A stretch of 64,000 nt of DNA from Parapedobacter composti (GCF_900112315.1 NZ_FOLL01000007.1:1-64000), one strand, 5' to 3'; shown: positions 16,811 through 26,938, counted from the first letter of the stretch. A program made the numbers and translations. The notes: generated by a model not told the origin, from the sequence alone.

Positions 16811-17827
16811 TTATTCACACTGCCTCATTGCATGGTTTTGTGGATAGCTGAACGCGTTATCCACCAGCCATCGTGCTTTATAAATCCGCAGATCATTTTG
16901 CTGAAAAATGCTCCGTCCATCGGTATCCTTTACCTCATCGGTATACCATTCCCGTTTGGGTTGTATCAAAATGACCGGAAAACCATCCGGTCCGGACGAA
17001 ATGCTTTTAATTGCATATTGTAATTCCGTATCCAGCATGGAGAACGTTTGGGTCACCAGATTGAATTTGTACACATTAGTGGTTGTGGAAACAAACATCG
17101 CGTCTTCGCCATATACCGGAAAAAGGTCGTGGGCGTTGGTTCCAGGCCCGGGGATGTTGATGGTCTCCACTTCCGAGAGGTCTGGCGACTGGCAATTGTT
17201 GTTATAGGCGAACGCTTTCAATACCGTATTGGACGTCGCCCAAAGCACCTTCCGAGTGTTATCCCAAACCACATTATGTCCGTCATCAATGGCAATGACA
17301 CGTTTAAACCCCTCATTCGGGTAGGCCAACGTGTCCACATGTAGCAACGTCAGCCGATTTCCCGTGCTCGATGAGGTTACAATGTTTCCATCTGGGAGTA
17401 TTTCAGCCGAATGCGGATTCCCGCCGACATTGGCATAAAACAAAGTCTTTTTGTCTTTGATGCGGATCAGCGCTACACCGCCACCTGACGCTGTCATCAA
17501 TATATACCGTCCGCCATAAACCGGTTTGGCCTCATCCGGCAGGTTAAACCAGGCGATATGGGGAGTAAGGACATTCGACTCAACGGCTGTCCATTCCCAG
17601 ATAATATTCGCCGTGTTAATGTCAACGATTGCAATTCTGTTTTTTGATTGCTCGGCCAGCACAAGACACCGCTGGCAATCTTCCACCTCAATCAACTCTA
17701 CAGGCGGCTCAGGTTTTTCAGGAACAGCAGGCGCGTTGCTATTTCCTTTTGAACAAGCGGTGGCGAGCAACGCTATTTTCAAAAATGAATAAAAGGTGGT
17801 GATGCTCATCTTTTTTCTGAGGTTCAT
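16811..17827 (-). CDS. DUF6528-type beta-propeller lipoprotein
   Basis: About 338 residues: signal peptide with lipobox (LLATAC), a CQRC motif soon after a proline-rich linker, and repeated propeller blades (SKNRIAIVDINTANIIWEW; GGNPHSAEILPDGNIVTSSS; DDGHNVVWDNTRKVLWAT; GTNAHDLFPVYGEDAMFVS). This looks like the DUF6528 family, frequent next to SusCD pairs; its biochemical role is unknown and surface glycan binding is a guess. The longest frame begins inside susD, so I start at the ATG at 17827, five bases after the susD stop. Confidence 0.75.
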   Translation of the reverse strand: MNLRKKMSITTFYSFLKIALLATACSKGNSNAPAVPEKPEPPVELIEVEDCQRCLVLAEQSKNRIAIVDINTANIIWEWTAVESNVLTPHIAWFNLPDEAKPVYGGRYILMTASGGGVALIRIKDKKTLFYANVGGNPHSAEILPDGNIVTSSSTGNRLTLLHVDTLAYPNEGFKRVIAIDDGHNVVWDNTRKVLWATSNTVLKAFAYNNNCQSPDLSEVETINIPGPGTNAHDLFPVYGEDAMFVSTTTNVYKFNLVTQTFSMLDTELQYAIKSISSGPDGFPVILIQPKREWYTDEVKDTDGRSIFQQNDLRIYKARWLVDNAFSYPQNHAMRQCE

Positions 17828-17832
17828 TATCG

Positions 17833-19395
17833 TTACCAGTTGGGATTCGGTTGCAACTCTGGGTTCAGTTCGCGCTGCCGGTCGGTAATCGGCCACCAAT
17901 AGTCGCGTTGCGGATTAAACGACCGAACGACAATTGGATTTCCAGCATGATTGTGTACAGGGCCGTTCATCACCTCTTCGGCAATGCGCCACCGCCTTAT
18001 ATCCGTATAGTAAAGGCCTTCTCCCGCCAATTCTATACGCCGCTCCCGGCGAATAATTTCACGCATTTCGCCCTTGGATAACCCACTGGGAAGCGTATAC
18101 GGATCTAAGCCAGCCCGGCGGCGGACGGCGTGCAGGGCGTCGTAAACACTTTGGTCGGGCACTTCCGATGCTTCGTTATGCGCCTCCGCATACATCAGCA
18201 ACACATCGGCATACCGGAGTATCATGTAGTTGATTTCCGACACTGCCGGGATAGTGCTGTTGGGGGCTTCGTCGTAAATGCTGTATTTCTTTTGTGTATA
18301 ACCCGTATTCACGAATGTACCGGCGGTAACCACCGATCCGCGGAACGTAGCCCCCGGATAAACAATCGTTTGCGCCATGCGCGGATCGCGGTTGGCATAA
18401 GGGTTATTAGCATCGTACAAATTTGACTCTTCCTTTGTTTTCCCATCGCGCATCCAGTAGGCATCTACCAAATTTCTCAATGGCGCAACGGTATTGTACT
18501 GACGTAGCACAACGTCAAACCCTGTCCCATACTCGGGAGCCTTAAACTGCACGTCAAAAATAGATTCCGAACTATTTTCATTGTCAAGCATAAACAGGTT
18601 ACGATAATTCGGAAACAAGGCATAGCCGGCGCCCTGCAGCTCCATCACGGCTTTGGCAGCTGCGGCGGCATCCGCCCATCTTTGTGCATTATTGCTGACA
18701 TTAATTAACGGACTGGCCTCAAAGAGCAAGACACGAGCTTTGAGGGCCAAAGCGGCGCCGCGGGTGGCACGTCCAATATCCGATACGGTTGTATACCGCG
18801 GCGGCAATACACCGGCCGCATCATCAAGGTCTATCAATATTTGTGCTACTACCTCGGCCCGTGGCGTTCGGGGTAGGCGCTCCTGGGTAATGTTGGGTTC
18901 ATCCAGAATGAGCGGGGCGTCGCCATAGTAAGTTGTCAGTAGGTAGTAATAGAGTGCACGAAGGAATTTCGCTTCAGCTTTCATCCTTTCTTTTACGGAC
19001 TCATCAAGCGGTGAGCGGTCTACCCGGGCAAGAAACATATTACACCGTCCGATGCCTTCATAAGCGTGGTTCCATCGATCATTGATGATGGCAGAATTGG
19101 TTGCCGATGTATGGGTGCCCAGCGCAATCACGTTAAAACCGCCCGAATTATCATAATTATAGGCGTTCGGCGTGGCGGTTTCTTCCCATAGCACCGTGGC
19201 AGTTCCACCAAATGTACCGCTCTTGGTCAGACTGTTATAACAGGCAGTCAACGCGCCGATGGTCCCTTTTTCTGATTCCCAGAAATTCTCAATGGTATAG
19301 CGGTCTGTTGGTATCGTGTCCAACAAATGGCCACAAGACTGGAGTATCATGGCGGTCACCGCGGTATAAAATAGTTTTTTCATGTTCTGTCTCAT
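17833..19395 (-). CDS. SusD/RagB-family outer-membrane nutrient-binding lipoprotein
   Basis: A 520-residue lipoprotein (lipobox LQSC, then GHLLDTIPTDRYTIENFW) with the tetratricopeptide-like SusD fold (KFLRALYYYLLTTYYGDAPLI) and the typical C-terminus (VRRRAGLDPY, RRERRIELAGEGLYYTDIRRW, YWWPITDRQRELNPEL). It captures the nutrient and sits as a lid on the SusC channel encoded upstream. The ATG at 19395 overlaps the susC stop as TAATG, indicating translational coupling; the ATG at 19383 is the alternative. Confidence 0.96.
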   Translation of the reverse strand: MRQNMKKLFYTAVTAMILQSCGHLLDTIPTDRYTIENFWESEKGTIGALTACYNSLTKSGTFGGTATVLWEETATPNAYNYDNSGGFNVIALGTHTSATNSAIINDRWNHAYEGIGRCNMFLARVDRSPLDESVKERMKAEAKFLRALYYYLLTTYYGDAPLILDEPNITQERLPRTPRAEVVAQILIDLDDAAGVLPPRYTTVSDIGRATRGAALALKARVLLFEASPLINVSNNAQRWADAAAAAKAVMELQGAGYALFPNYRNLFMLDNENSSESIFDVQFKAPEYGTGFDVVLRQYNTVAPLRNLVDAYWMRDGKTKEESNLYDANNPYANRDPRMAQTIVYPGATFRGSVVTAGTFVNTGYTQKKYSIYDEAPNSTIPAVSEINYMILRYADVLLMYAEAHNEASEVPDQSVYDALHAVRRRAGLDPYTLPSGLSKGEMREIIRRERRIELAGEGLYYTDIRRWRIAEEVMNGPVHNHAGNPIVVRSFNPQRDYWWPITDRQRELNPELQPNPNW

Positions 19396-22300
19396 TAGAA
19401 GGTTACGTTCACTCCGAAGTTGACGGTTTTCAAAAAGGGATAATCATAGAGGTTGTCGGTTTTGATGTCTTTTTCCGGATCCCATTGTGTATAGTTCGCG
19501 AAAGTGAGCATGTTCTGCCCATTCACGAACACTACCGCGCGACTGATATGTGCCCTGGTTAACCAAGCTTCCGGCAGGTTGTAGTTAAGTTGCACATTTT
19601 GCAACCTGAGGTAAGAGGCGTCCTTGAGCCAAAATGTTGAGTTCTGGAAGTTTTCCGTTGCGCCGGTTGCGGTGGTCAACAGTGGGTAGCGGGCATCGGG
19701 ACGCTCGGGCGTCCATGTATTATCAATCCAATCGCGTGTAATACCGGCTCCATTATTGAAAGGAAAGGCCAGGTTTGCGGTGGGGTAAATACTCAACCCA
19801 CTTACTCCTTGAAAATACGTGGTTAGTGCAAACCGTTTATAGTTCAAATTGACGCCAAAAGCAAACGTATAGTCAGGCATCGATTGTCCGGTTATGATGC
19901 GATCATCACCATCTATCTTTCCATCCCGGTTGATATCCCGGTATTTGATATAGCCCGGCTTCACGGCATTGCTCACCGTGGCACTATAATTGACATCGTC
20001 CCAACTTTGATAATAACCATCAGCCAACAAAAGGTAATAAGAATCAATAGGGTATCCCTCCTTGATGATCCGGCGCCCACTGATGATGGTTTCCCCGGCC
20101 AAATCGACCACTCTGTTCTTCACGTAATTGATGCTGGCATTGACATCATAGCTAAATTCCCCGATGCGATGCCCGTGCCGTAGCATCAATTCGTAACCTA
20201 TATTATCCACTACACCGATATTCCGCTGCGGCCCCGACAGGTTACCGATCTGCGCCGGTATGCCGACCGACCGGAGAATGCCCGAAGTACGCCGTTTAAA
20301 GACATCGGCAACCACCCCGAGCTTGCCTTGCCAGAGGTCTACGTCTATCCCTGCATTAATAGATGTGGTCGTTTCCCAAGAAATACCCGGATCGTTATAA
20401 CTGTTTACTGCTGCTCCGGGGCTAATCACGTTTCCGAAGGAATAACGGTATTCATTGCCTACATTGACAATGCTCAAGTAACTATAAAGTGGAACGGACT
20501 GATTACCAAGCTTTCCCCAGGAAAGACGCAGTTTCAACTGGTCAATCCAGTCGGTGTCATTCAGGAAGTCTTCGCGATCAATGCGCCATGCAGCCGATAC
20601 CGCGGGGAAAAAGCTCCATCGATTGTTTGGTGAAAACCGCGACGAACCATCGTAGCGAGAAGTGATTTCTAACAGGTATTTTTCGTCATAAGCATAATTC
20701 ACACGGCCGAAATAACTCAATAACCTGTCCTGTGATGTTCTCCCCCTTGCAACCTGATTGGTGGAACCTGCATCCAGATCGGTCAATTGGTTATCAAAGA
20801 AGCCTTCCGTATAGGCATCGAAACTTCGGTTATTGAAACTTACGTAACTGCTCCCCAGCATAACAGCGAGATCATGCTTGCCCGCAAATGTCTTTTTCCA
20901 ATTTAGCGTATGGTAGAGCGTTAGGTTTAAATAATTGGAACTCCAATCCCGTACACGAGGTGCCGCGGTATTAAATGCCCGCTGTTCGCCTGTTTTTGGA
21001 TTATAGGTATACATCTGCGGGATGTGGTCTTTACTGAACCTATCGTGCTTATCGAACCCGATATCACCGTTATAAGTGATACCTAAGGGTAGTTGGACTT
21101 CGGTAAATGCTTTTGCCAGAAAACGCTGGTTCTGCCTAAATATGGTTCCTTCTTGCACCTCCATGCGCGGGTTTTCGTAATTATTACGGCCCGGCGTGGG
21201 GAGCCATGAATTGCCATAGGTGCCGTTCGCCAGTGTATCAGTCATAATCGGTAGACCGCGCATTGTCACGTTGAAAATCGTGGTTGCCCCATAACCGGGT
21301 TCTATGAACTGACGCAAATTACCGGTCACGCTTCCTCCCACCTTAATCCGTTCGGTAACCTGCGCGGTTACTTTCATATCGAGCGAATAACGATTGGCTT
21401 CGTCATTTGCGATTAAGATACCTCGCTGGTCCATATACCCCAAGCCAATATTATATTGAGTCCGTTCGTTGCCACCTCGAAAAGCGAGGTTATGTTGCTG
21501 AATCTGCCCGTCTTTCAGGATAATATCGAACCAATCAGACGCCGGATATACTACGGGGTCCGTACCTAACCCGTTCCGGTATTCTTCAATCCATGCATCC
21601 GTATAATCGCCAACCAACTTGCCTTCATTCAACACCGCTTCATTCCGCAGTTCCATATAACGGATAGGATCCGTTAACACATCCGGCAGAAAGGTGGGGC
21701 GTTGAATACCGTACGAATAACTGTAGTTGATGGCATTTCGGCCCTCCCGTCCTCGTTTCGATGTAATCAAGATAACGCCATTTGCTGCCCGCGACCCGTA
21801 AATGGCAGCTGATGCGTCTTTCAGTACAGTTATGGTTTCAATATCGTTTGGGTTGATCTCGCTCATCGGATACTCCACTCCATCGAGCAGCACCAAAGGC
21901 GCACTGTTGTTAAGCGTACCTATTCCGCGGATGCGGATAGAAGCACCGTCTTGCCCGGGTTGCGACCCTGCCTGATTGACCCACAGCCCCGGAACACCGT
22001 GGAGTGCCTGGCTGACGTCGGTAATGGGTTGGTTTTCCTTTTCCTGCATATTCAATACCGATACCGCTCCGGTAAGGTTTTCCTTGCGGGTACTTCCGTA
22101 CCCTACCACTATTACTTCCTGCAAGTCTTCCGAAACTTCACCGAGCCTCACCAGGAGCGAATTATTGTCGCCGGGGCGGATAATGAAACCGCTTTCTGTG
22201 TGTGTTTCATATCCGATAAGGCTTATTACAATATCATAAGCTCTATTAGGACTTAGTCCGCTCATGGCAAACGTTCCGCTGTTGTCCGTTGCCGTCTTTT

Positions 22301-22508
22301 CAACCACATTTCCTTCATCGACAACTGTTACCAGTACACCACTAAGTGGCCGCCCCGCTTGGTCTATGACGGTTCCTCTAACAACACCTCGCTGCTGCGC
22401 GACCGATACTAACGGCAACAACAATATCCATAGGCTGCAACACCATCTGGAAATCCATGATAATCTGCATCTTTTCATAGTATTATGACATTTACATTTA
22501 TTAATCAT
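19395..22508 (-). CDS. SusC/RagA-family TonB-linked outer-membrane transporter
   Basis: A 1037-residue transporter: signal peptide, carboxypeptidase-like domain (GTVIDQAGRPLSGVLVTVVD), TonB box region (EVIVVGYGSTRKENLTGAV), the SusC signature (IRGIGTLNNSAPLVLLDGVE, then NDIETITVLKDASAAIYGSR and ANGVILIT), and a large beta barrel ending in FLKTVNFGVNVTF. It imports an oligomer captured by the SusD partner. The ECF sigma/FecR pair directly upstream lets it signal its own induction. An N-terminal STN domain, which would contact FecR, was not evident to me, so control may run another way. Confidence 0.96.
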   Translation of the reverse strand: MINKCKCHNTMKRCRLSWISRWCCSLWILLLPLVSVAQQRGVVRGTVIDQAGRPLSGVLVTVVDEGNVVEKTATDNSGTFAMSGLSPNRAYDIVISLIGYETHTESGFIIRPGDNNSLLVRLGEVSEDLQEVIVVGYGSTRKENLTGAVSVLNMQEKENQPITDVSQALHGVPGLWVNQAGSQPGQDGASIRIRGIGTLNNSAPLVLLDGVEYPMSEINPNDIETITVLKDASAAIYGSRAANGVILITSKRGREGRNAINYSYSYGIQRPTFLPDVLTDPIRYMELRNEAVLNEGKLVGDYTDAWIEEYRNGLGTDPVVYPASDWFDIILKDGQIQQHNLAFRGGNERTQYNIGLGYMDQRGILIANDEANRYSLDMKVTAQVTERIKVGGSVTGNLRQFIEPGYGATTIFNVTMRGLPIMTDTLANGTYGNSWLPTPGRNNYENPRMEVQEGTIFRQNQRFLAKAFTEVQLPLGITYNGDIGFDKHDRFSKDHIPQMYTYNPKTGEQRAFNTAAPRVRDWSSNYLNLTLYHTLNWKKTFAGKHDLAVMLGSSYVSFNNRSFDAYTEGFFDNQLTDLDAGSTNQVARGRTSQDRLLSYFGRVNYAYDEKYLLEITSRYDGSSRFSPNNRWSFFPAVSAAWRIDREDFLNDTDWIDQLKLRLSWGKLGNQSVPLYSYLSIVNVGNEYRYSFGNVISPGAAVNSYNDPGISWETTTSINAGIDVDLWQGKLGVVADVFKRRTSGILRSVGIPAQIGNLSGPQRNIGVVDNIGYELMLRHGHRIGEFSYDVNASINYVKNRVVDLAGETIISGRRIIKEGYPIDSYYLLLADGYYQSWDDVNYSATVSNAVKPGYIKYRDINRDGKIDGDDRIITGQSMPDYTFAFGVNLNYKRFALTTYFQGVSGLSIYPTANLAFPFNNGAGITRDWIDNTWTPERPDARYPLLTTATGATENFQNSTFWLKDASYLRLQNVQLNYNLPEAWLTRAHISRAVVFVNGQNMLTFANYTQWDPEKDIKTDNLYDYPFLKTVNFGVNVTF

Positions 22509-22570
22509 TAACCCAAAAGTCTCCCGTCCGGCTCCGAAAAGCCGATTATATCACTTCAATATGTTTACGC

Positions 22571-23635
22571 TTACTTGTTCCTTATGCGCAGCTTGCCATT
22601 GTCATCCTCGTATGTCAAATCGTTCATATTACAGATTACATTTAACATCACATGCAATGAATCCGTAGGCTCAAAGGTTCCCGTAAAGGTCAATCCGTCC
22701 AATCTGACTGACGCCAAATCGACAGTTTGGCCATGGCTTGCAGCAATACGGGCAAATACTTCTTTCAATGGTGCTTTATTAAACATCAGACGACCTTTTT
22801 CCTCCCATACCACTCGGCTATTCTCGATACGGTCATCGTTTATGATCGGTGCAGGAGTCTTTTGGCTTACAGACCAGCGCCCACTAAGCTCGTTAATATT
22901 CAATTCCTCTCCCGGCTTCAGATAAATGTCTGCCAATATTACCCCACTTTGCTCAGTGGCCCGCACAACTACCTTTCCTGTCAATAACTTAACAAATATC
23001 CGATTCGGCACCGCCGTGTTTACAACAAAAGACGTACCCAGAGCGGTAGTCGTATACCCTTTGGCGCGCACGGTAAAGGGCCGCAGTGTGTCTCGCGCCA
23101 CATCAAACCGGGCTTCGCCGTTCAAGTCGATTTCACGGGAAGCATCACTGAAGCCTTTCACATAAGCTATCGAACTTCCGGGCGAAAGGTACACGACCGT
23201 ACCGTCTTCTAAAGATATAGTTGTAGGATTGTCACCGTCATTGGTGTTGGACACCGTATCAAGCACCGCTATGCTATTTGATTCCAAAGGCAATGCGTCT
23301 CGTACCGAAACGGCTCGATATACATTCCAGCAAAGCACAACAACAGCTGCCGCTACTGCTACGCGTATGAAAGGCCGTAACCGCTGAATAATCGGCTTCG
23401 GCGGATTGGGCGTAATACCAGCCTTTGACTGAATGAGTGAAAACAATTCGTCGGCGCGCACCGGGTCAATCGGATTTCTACTATCGTCAGATACCTGAAA
23501 TTCACGCAGCAACTCGTCCCTCCACGCCTCATGCTGGTATTCAAGATAACCCAACAGTTCCTTTCGCTCCTCGTCAGTTGCTTCGTCTCTCCAGAATAGT
23601 TCAATAAGATAGCGTATCCGCTTTTCCATATTCAT
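22571..23635 (-). CDS. FecR-family anti-sigma factor
   Basis: A 354-residue protein of standard length: N-terminal sigma-binding region, a single membrane helix (about residues 88-108), FecR domain (about 135-235, DGTVVYLSPGSSIAYVKGF and GEARFDVARDTLRPFTVRA), and a C-terminal DUF4974 domain (FNKAPLKEVFARIAASHGQT, LTFTGTFEPTDSLHVML). It holds the ECF sigma factor encoded 57 bases upstream until the outer-membrane transporter signals substrate. It lies 63 bases before susC. Confidence 0.93.
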   Translation of the reverse strand: MNMEKRIRYLIELFWRDEATDEERKELLGYLEYQHEAWRDELLREFQVSDDSRNPIDPVRADELFSLIQSKAGITPNPPKPIIQRLRPFIRVAVAAAVVVLCWNVYRAVSVRDALPLESNSIAVLDTVSNTNDGDNPTTISLEDGTVVYLSPGSSIAYVKGFSDASREIDLNGEARFDVARDTLRPFTVRAKGYTTTALGTSFVVNTAVPNRIFVKLLTGKVVVRATEQSGVILADIYLKPGEELNINELSGRWSVSQKTPAPIINDDRIENSRVVWEEKGRLMFNKAPLKEVFARIAASHGQTVDLASVRLDGLTFTGTFEPTDSLHVMLNVICNMNDLTYEDDNGKLRIRNK

Positions 23636-23691
23636 TGTTTCTATAATAAATACTCAGGAAAAGCAAAAAGGGGATGCTTTTTTTTTTAAAA

Positions 23692-24318
23692 TCAAATGTT
23701 TTCGGCTAATAAAGCGAAAACCGTTAGACTGGCGGTGCCATAGGGATACTTGGAAATGATGTAATTGCGTATTGCCCGGTTGGATTGTTTGAGATAGTCT
23801 TTGACCGAATCGGGCGATATGCCCATCATCGAGGCGACCTCTTCCTTAGACCTGCCTTCAAAGCGGCATAAACGGAACACCTGCCGCTTTCGGGCCGGCA
23901 AGGCGTTTACGGCCTCCTCTACCATGGCCAACTGGCTCGTATAATGCTCCTCATCTACCGATTCTTCTGGAACAACCTGCTCGAAAGCCTCATAATTTCC
24001 CACATATTCCAAGGACTCATTAACTTTCTTCTTCAGGAAGGAAAGCGCCTTGTTGTAACTGACTACAAAAAGCCAGCCACCCACCGATTGATCAGACCGT
24101 ATTTTGAAGCGGTTTTGCCACAACGAAACAAAAACATCTTGGAGAAGATCCTCGGCATATTCAGTTCGCTGCACCAGCTTCAGTACGTTGGCATATACAG
24201 CCCGATGGTACCGCTCGTACAACAAACCGAATGCATCAACAGAACCAGTGGAAAGCGCAGCTGATAATTGCGAGTCAGATAAATTCTGAGACATCCCCAT
24301 TACAATTGGTCCATGCAA
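23692..24318 (-). CDS. ECF RNA polymerase sigma-70 factor
   Basis: A 208-residue sigma factor: region 2 (LYERYHRAVYANVLKLVQ; EDLLQDVFVSLWQNR) and region 4 (LPARKRQVFRLCRFEGRSKE; VASMMGISPDSVKDYLKQ). A short hydrophobic tail (ASLTVFALLAENI) ends the protein, a feature of many Bacteroidota FecI-like factors. It heads the SusCD operon and is paired with the FecR gene that follows. Confidence 0.93.
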   Translation of the reverse strand: MHGPIVMGMSQNLSDSQLSAALSTGSVDAFGLLYERYHRAVYANVLKLVQRTEYAEDLLQDVFVSLWQNRFKIRSDQSVGGWLFVVSYNKALSFLKKKVNESLEYVGNYEAFEQVVPEESVDEEHYTSQLAMVEEAVNALPARKRQVFRLCRFEGRSKEEVASMMGISPDSVKDYLKQSNRAIRNYIISKYPYGTASLTVFALLAENI

Positions 24319-24343
24319 AATTACTAATAATCAACAAACGCGG

Positions 24344-24351
24344 CAAATTTA
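24344..24351 (-). promoter_or_regulatory. -7 promoter element of the SusCD operon (TAAATTTG)
   Basis: TAAATTTG on the minus strand lies 26 bases upstream of the sigma gene's ATG and fits TAnnTTTG. A clear -33 TTG at the normal distance was not found. Confidence 0.45.
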
Positions 24352-24417
24352 CCCCAAAAACGGCCGACCGGAGTACAAAATAAGATTACGAAATTGTTAA
24401 TTCAACAGCGATAGCTC

Positions 24418-25716
24418 CTACCTTTCAGCCGGCAACAGCAACATCCGCCACAGCAGCGCCAAGCCCAGCAGGAAAAAAATCCCCAGAAACAAGGCCGAAT
24501 ACCGGATATTGTCGGTCAGTTGCTCAATAAGGGCAAAGGAGAAGAGTCCGATTACAATGGCCACTTTTTCCGTAACGTCATAGAAGCTGAAAAAAGACGC
24601 CGTATCTTCTTCGCCTACGGGCAATAATTTGGAGTACGTTGACCGCGAAAGCGACTGTATACCTCCCATTACCAGTCCAACCAAAACCGCCAACACGTAG
24701 AAGTGCACTTCATGGCTAATGAAATAAGCCGATACGCATATCGCCATCCACACGCATACCACCAGCATCAATACCCGGACATTGCCGATGTAGCGGGCAA
24801 GTACCGACATGAGGTAAGCCCCTCCAATAGCCACCAGTTGGATAATCAGGATGGTGCCAATCAACTTTGCTGCCCCCAAATGCAGCACTTTTTCGCCGAA
24901 GGCCGCAGCGACAATCATGACCGTCTGTACCCCCATGGCATAAAAGAAAAATGCGGGCAAAAACCGCTTAATGCCGGGGATGCCCTTCAACCTGTTCCAA
25001 ACATCGCGCAATTCCGAAAATCCTTTGCTTAACACTTGCTTGGTAACCCGTTCGCCCCGGTGTTCGTCAGGAGGGAGTTTCCGGAACGGTATCTGTGAAA
25101 ATCCCAGCCACCATACGCCAACAAGGAAAAAAGACAACCGCGCCGGTAAAGTGGGATCCGTAATACCAAACCATTCAGGCTTAAGTACAAACACAAAACA
25201 GATCAGCTGCAAGAGCACACACCCTACATATCCATAGGCAAAACCCTGCGCGCTCACGCGATCTTGCTGGTCTACAGTAGCGATCTGCGGCAGGTAGGAA
25301 TTATTAAACAACACCCCTCCCACATACCCCATGGCCGCCAGAATGAAACAAAAAATGCCCCATTCCAGTGTTTCGAGCCTAAAGAAAAACAAGCCCATAC
25401 AAGCCAAACTGCCCAGGTAGGTGAAGCCTTTCATGAAAGCCTTTTTGTTGCCCTTGAAGTCGGCCACAGATGACAGGACGGGCAACACCAATGCCATGAA
25501 CAGGTAGGCAAACGACAGGGCAAAATTGGACAGCGCGGTATTAACCATCGCTATACCGAAAAAGCGGACTTTGTCGCCATAGGCCTCTGTATACGTGATG
25601 GCGGTATAATATGCCGGAAAAATGGTTGAGGTAATAACCAGGTTATAAGCGGAATTTGCCCAGTCGAACATGGCCCATGCGCGTATGGTGGGCTTATCGT
25701 TTTTTATCAGTTTCAT
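24418..25716 (-). CDS. UMF1/Atg22-type MFS transporter
   Basis: A 432-residue membrane protein with about twelve hydrophobic segments. The N-terminus (PTIRAWAMFDWANSAYNLVI) and the later motif GLVMGGIQSLSRSTYSKLLP are hallmarks of the UMF1 family (related to fungal Atg22). Members are thought to be permeases, possibly for amino acids, but bacterial substrates are not established. It is a single-gene unit, divergent from the PQQ-type dehydrogenase gene. Confidence 0.9.
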   Translation of the reverse strand: MKLIKNDKPTIRAWAMFDWANSAYNLVITSTIFPAYYTAITYTEAYGDKVRFFGIAMVNTALSNFALSFAYLFMALVLPVLSSVADFKGNKKAFMKGFTYLGSLACMGLFFFRLETLEWGIFCFILAAMGYVGGVLFNNSYLPQIATVDQQDRVSAQGFAYGYVGCVLLQLICFVFVLKPEWFGITDPTLPARLSFFLVGVWWLGFSQIPFRKLPPDEHRGERVTKQVLSKGFSELRDVWNRLKGIPGIKRFLPAFFFYAMGVQTVMIVAAAFGEKVLHLGAAKLIGTILIIQLVAIGGAYLMSVLARYIGNVRVLMLVVCVWMAICVSAYFISHEVHFYVLAVLVGLVMGGIQSLSRSTYSKLLPVGEEDTASFFSFYDVTEKVAIVIGLFSFALIEQLTDNIRYSALFLGIFFLLGLALLWRMLLLPAER

Positions 25717-25756
25717 GGTCTATTGAAAAGGCTAATATAGGAAAAAGATTAAGTCC

Positions 25757-25764
25757 TATCTTTG
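25757..25764 (+). promoter_or_regulatory. -7 element TATCTTTG four bases before the ATG
   Basis: A perfect TAnnTTTG element ends four bases before the ATG at 25769. With the usual spacing the transcript would start at or next to the A of the start codon, so a leaderless mRNA is likely. Confidence 0.5.
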
Positions 25765-25768
25765 GGAC

Positions 25769-26938
25769 ATGATTATTCAGTATCCTAAACGTTTCGCTGA
25801 CATGCTGCCGTTGTTATCCGGCGCGCTGGTGGTGGGTTTGCTGTCGCTGGCCTGCAACGGCACAAACGGTAGCCGCTCACACCGCACGAGCGCTCCTGTA
25901 ACGACCGAAACGGTGACTTTCCGTATGGACACGATCAACACGGGGCTCAACCAGCCTTGGGGAATGGTGTGGTTGCCCGACGGCCGGATGCTGGTTACCG
26001 AACGCGAAGGCGCGATTCTGCTGCTCGAACGCGGGGCAGGCACCGGACGCCGCCTCGAGGGGAGTCCTGAAACCTATGTAGGCAGTCAGGGAGGATTGAT
26101 GGATATCCAACTGCATCCCCGGTATACCGAAACGGGATGGATATACGTAACCTATGCCATGCCCGACGGCGAAGGGGCGGGCACGGCATTGATGCGGTTC
26201 AAACTGCAAGGCAACCGTATTGCCGATCAAGAATTACTATACCGAACGGCACCGCCATCAACGTCTGGCATACACTTCGGGAGCCGCCTGGTGTTTGACC
26301 GCGAAGGGTACCTGTATTTCAGCGCGGGCGACCACGGCACAAGGGAAGACGCGCAGGATCTGGCCAACGGCCTTGGAAAAATCCACCGGCTGCATGACGA
26401 CGGGCGCATACCGGCCGATAACCCTTTCGTAAACCATCCGGGCGCCAACGGCAGTATCTGGTCATACGGGCATGGCAACATCCAGGGTATGGCATATGAT
26501 GCAGTGAACGACATCCTGTACGCTACCGAACATGGTGCGCGCGGCGGCGACGAACTGAACATCATTGAAAAAGGAAAGAACTACGGATGGCCTGTTATTA
26601 CCTATGGCTTGGATGACGACGGCACCGTCATTTCAGAAAGCCCCGAGCAGGAAGGTATGGAACAACCCATCCACTATTGGACACCCGCCATAGCCCCCTG
26701 CGGACTGCTGCTGTATACCGGAAGCAAGTATGCCGGCTGGGAAGGCAATCTTTTCGCCGGAGCGTTAGCGCAACGGCATGTGGCCCGTATCGTGGTCGTG
26801 AACAGACGTTACCGCCACGAAGAGAAACTGTTGCTGGATATCGGCCGGATAAGGCAACTGGCACAGGGCCCAGATGGGCTGATTTATGTGCTTACTGAAG
26901 ATCCCGGCATGCTGCTACGGCTGGTTCCCTCGGCATAA
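25769..26938 (+). CDS. PQQ-dependent sugar dehydrogenase (glucose/sorbosone type), lipoprotein
   Basis: A 389-residue predicted lipoprotein (lipobox LSLAC) with the six-bladed propeller of the soluble aldose dehydrogenase family (GSDH, COG2133). Landmarks are GLNQPWGMVWLPDGRMLVTE, SQGGLMDIQLHP, GIHFGSRLVFDREGYLYFS, GDHGTREDAQDL, YGHGNIQGMAYD, EHGARGGDELNIIEKGKNYG and DGLIYVLTEDPG. The enzyme oxidises sugars with PQQ and passes electrons to the respiratory chain. Neither PQQ biosynthesis genes nor a dedicated cytochrome gene are in the window, so activity depends on external PQQ or distant genes. Confidence 0.9.
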   Translation: MIIQYPKRFADMLPLLSGALVVGLLSLACNGTNGSRSHRTSAPVTTETVTFRMDTINTGLNQPWGMVWLPDGRMLVTEREGAILLLERGAGTGRRLEGSPETYVGSQGGLMDIQLHPRYTETGWIYVTYAMPDGEGAGTALMRFKLQGNRIADQELLYRTAPPSTSGIHFGSRLVFDREGYLYFSAGDHGTREDAQDLANGLGKIHRLHDDGRIPADNPFVNHPGANGSIWSYGHGNIQGMAYDAVNDILYATEHGARGGDELNIIEKGKNYGWPVITYGLDDDGTVISESPEQEGMEQPIHYWTPAIAPCGLLLYTGSKYAGWEGNLFAGALAQRHVARIVVVNRRYRHEEKLLLDIGRIRQLAQGPDGLIYVLTEDPGMLLRLVPSA

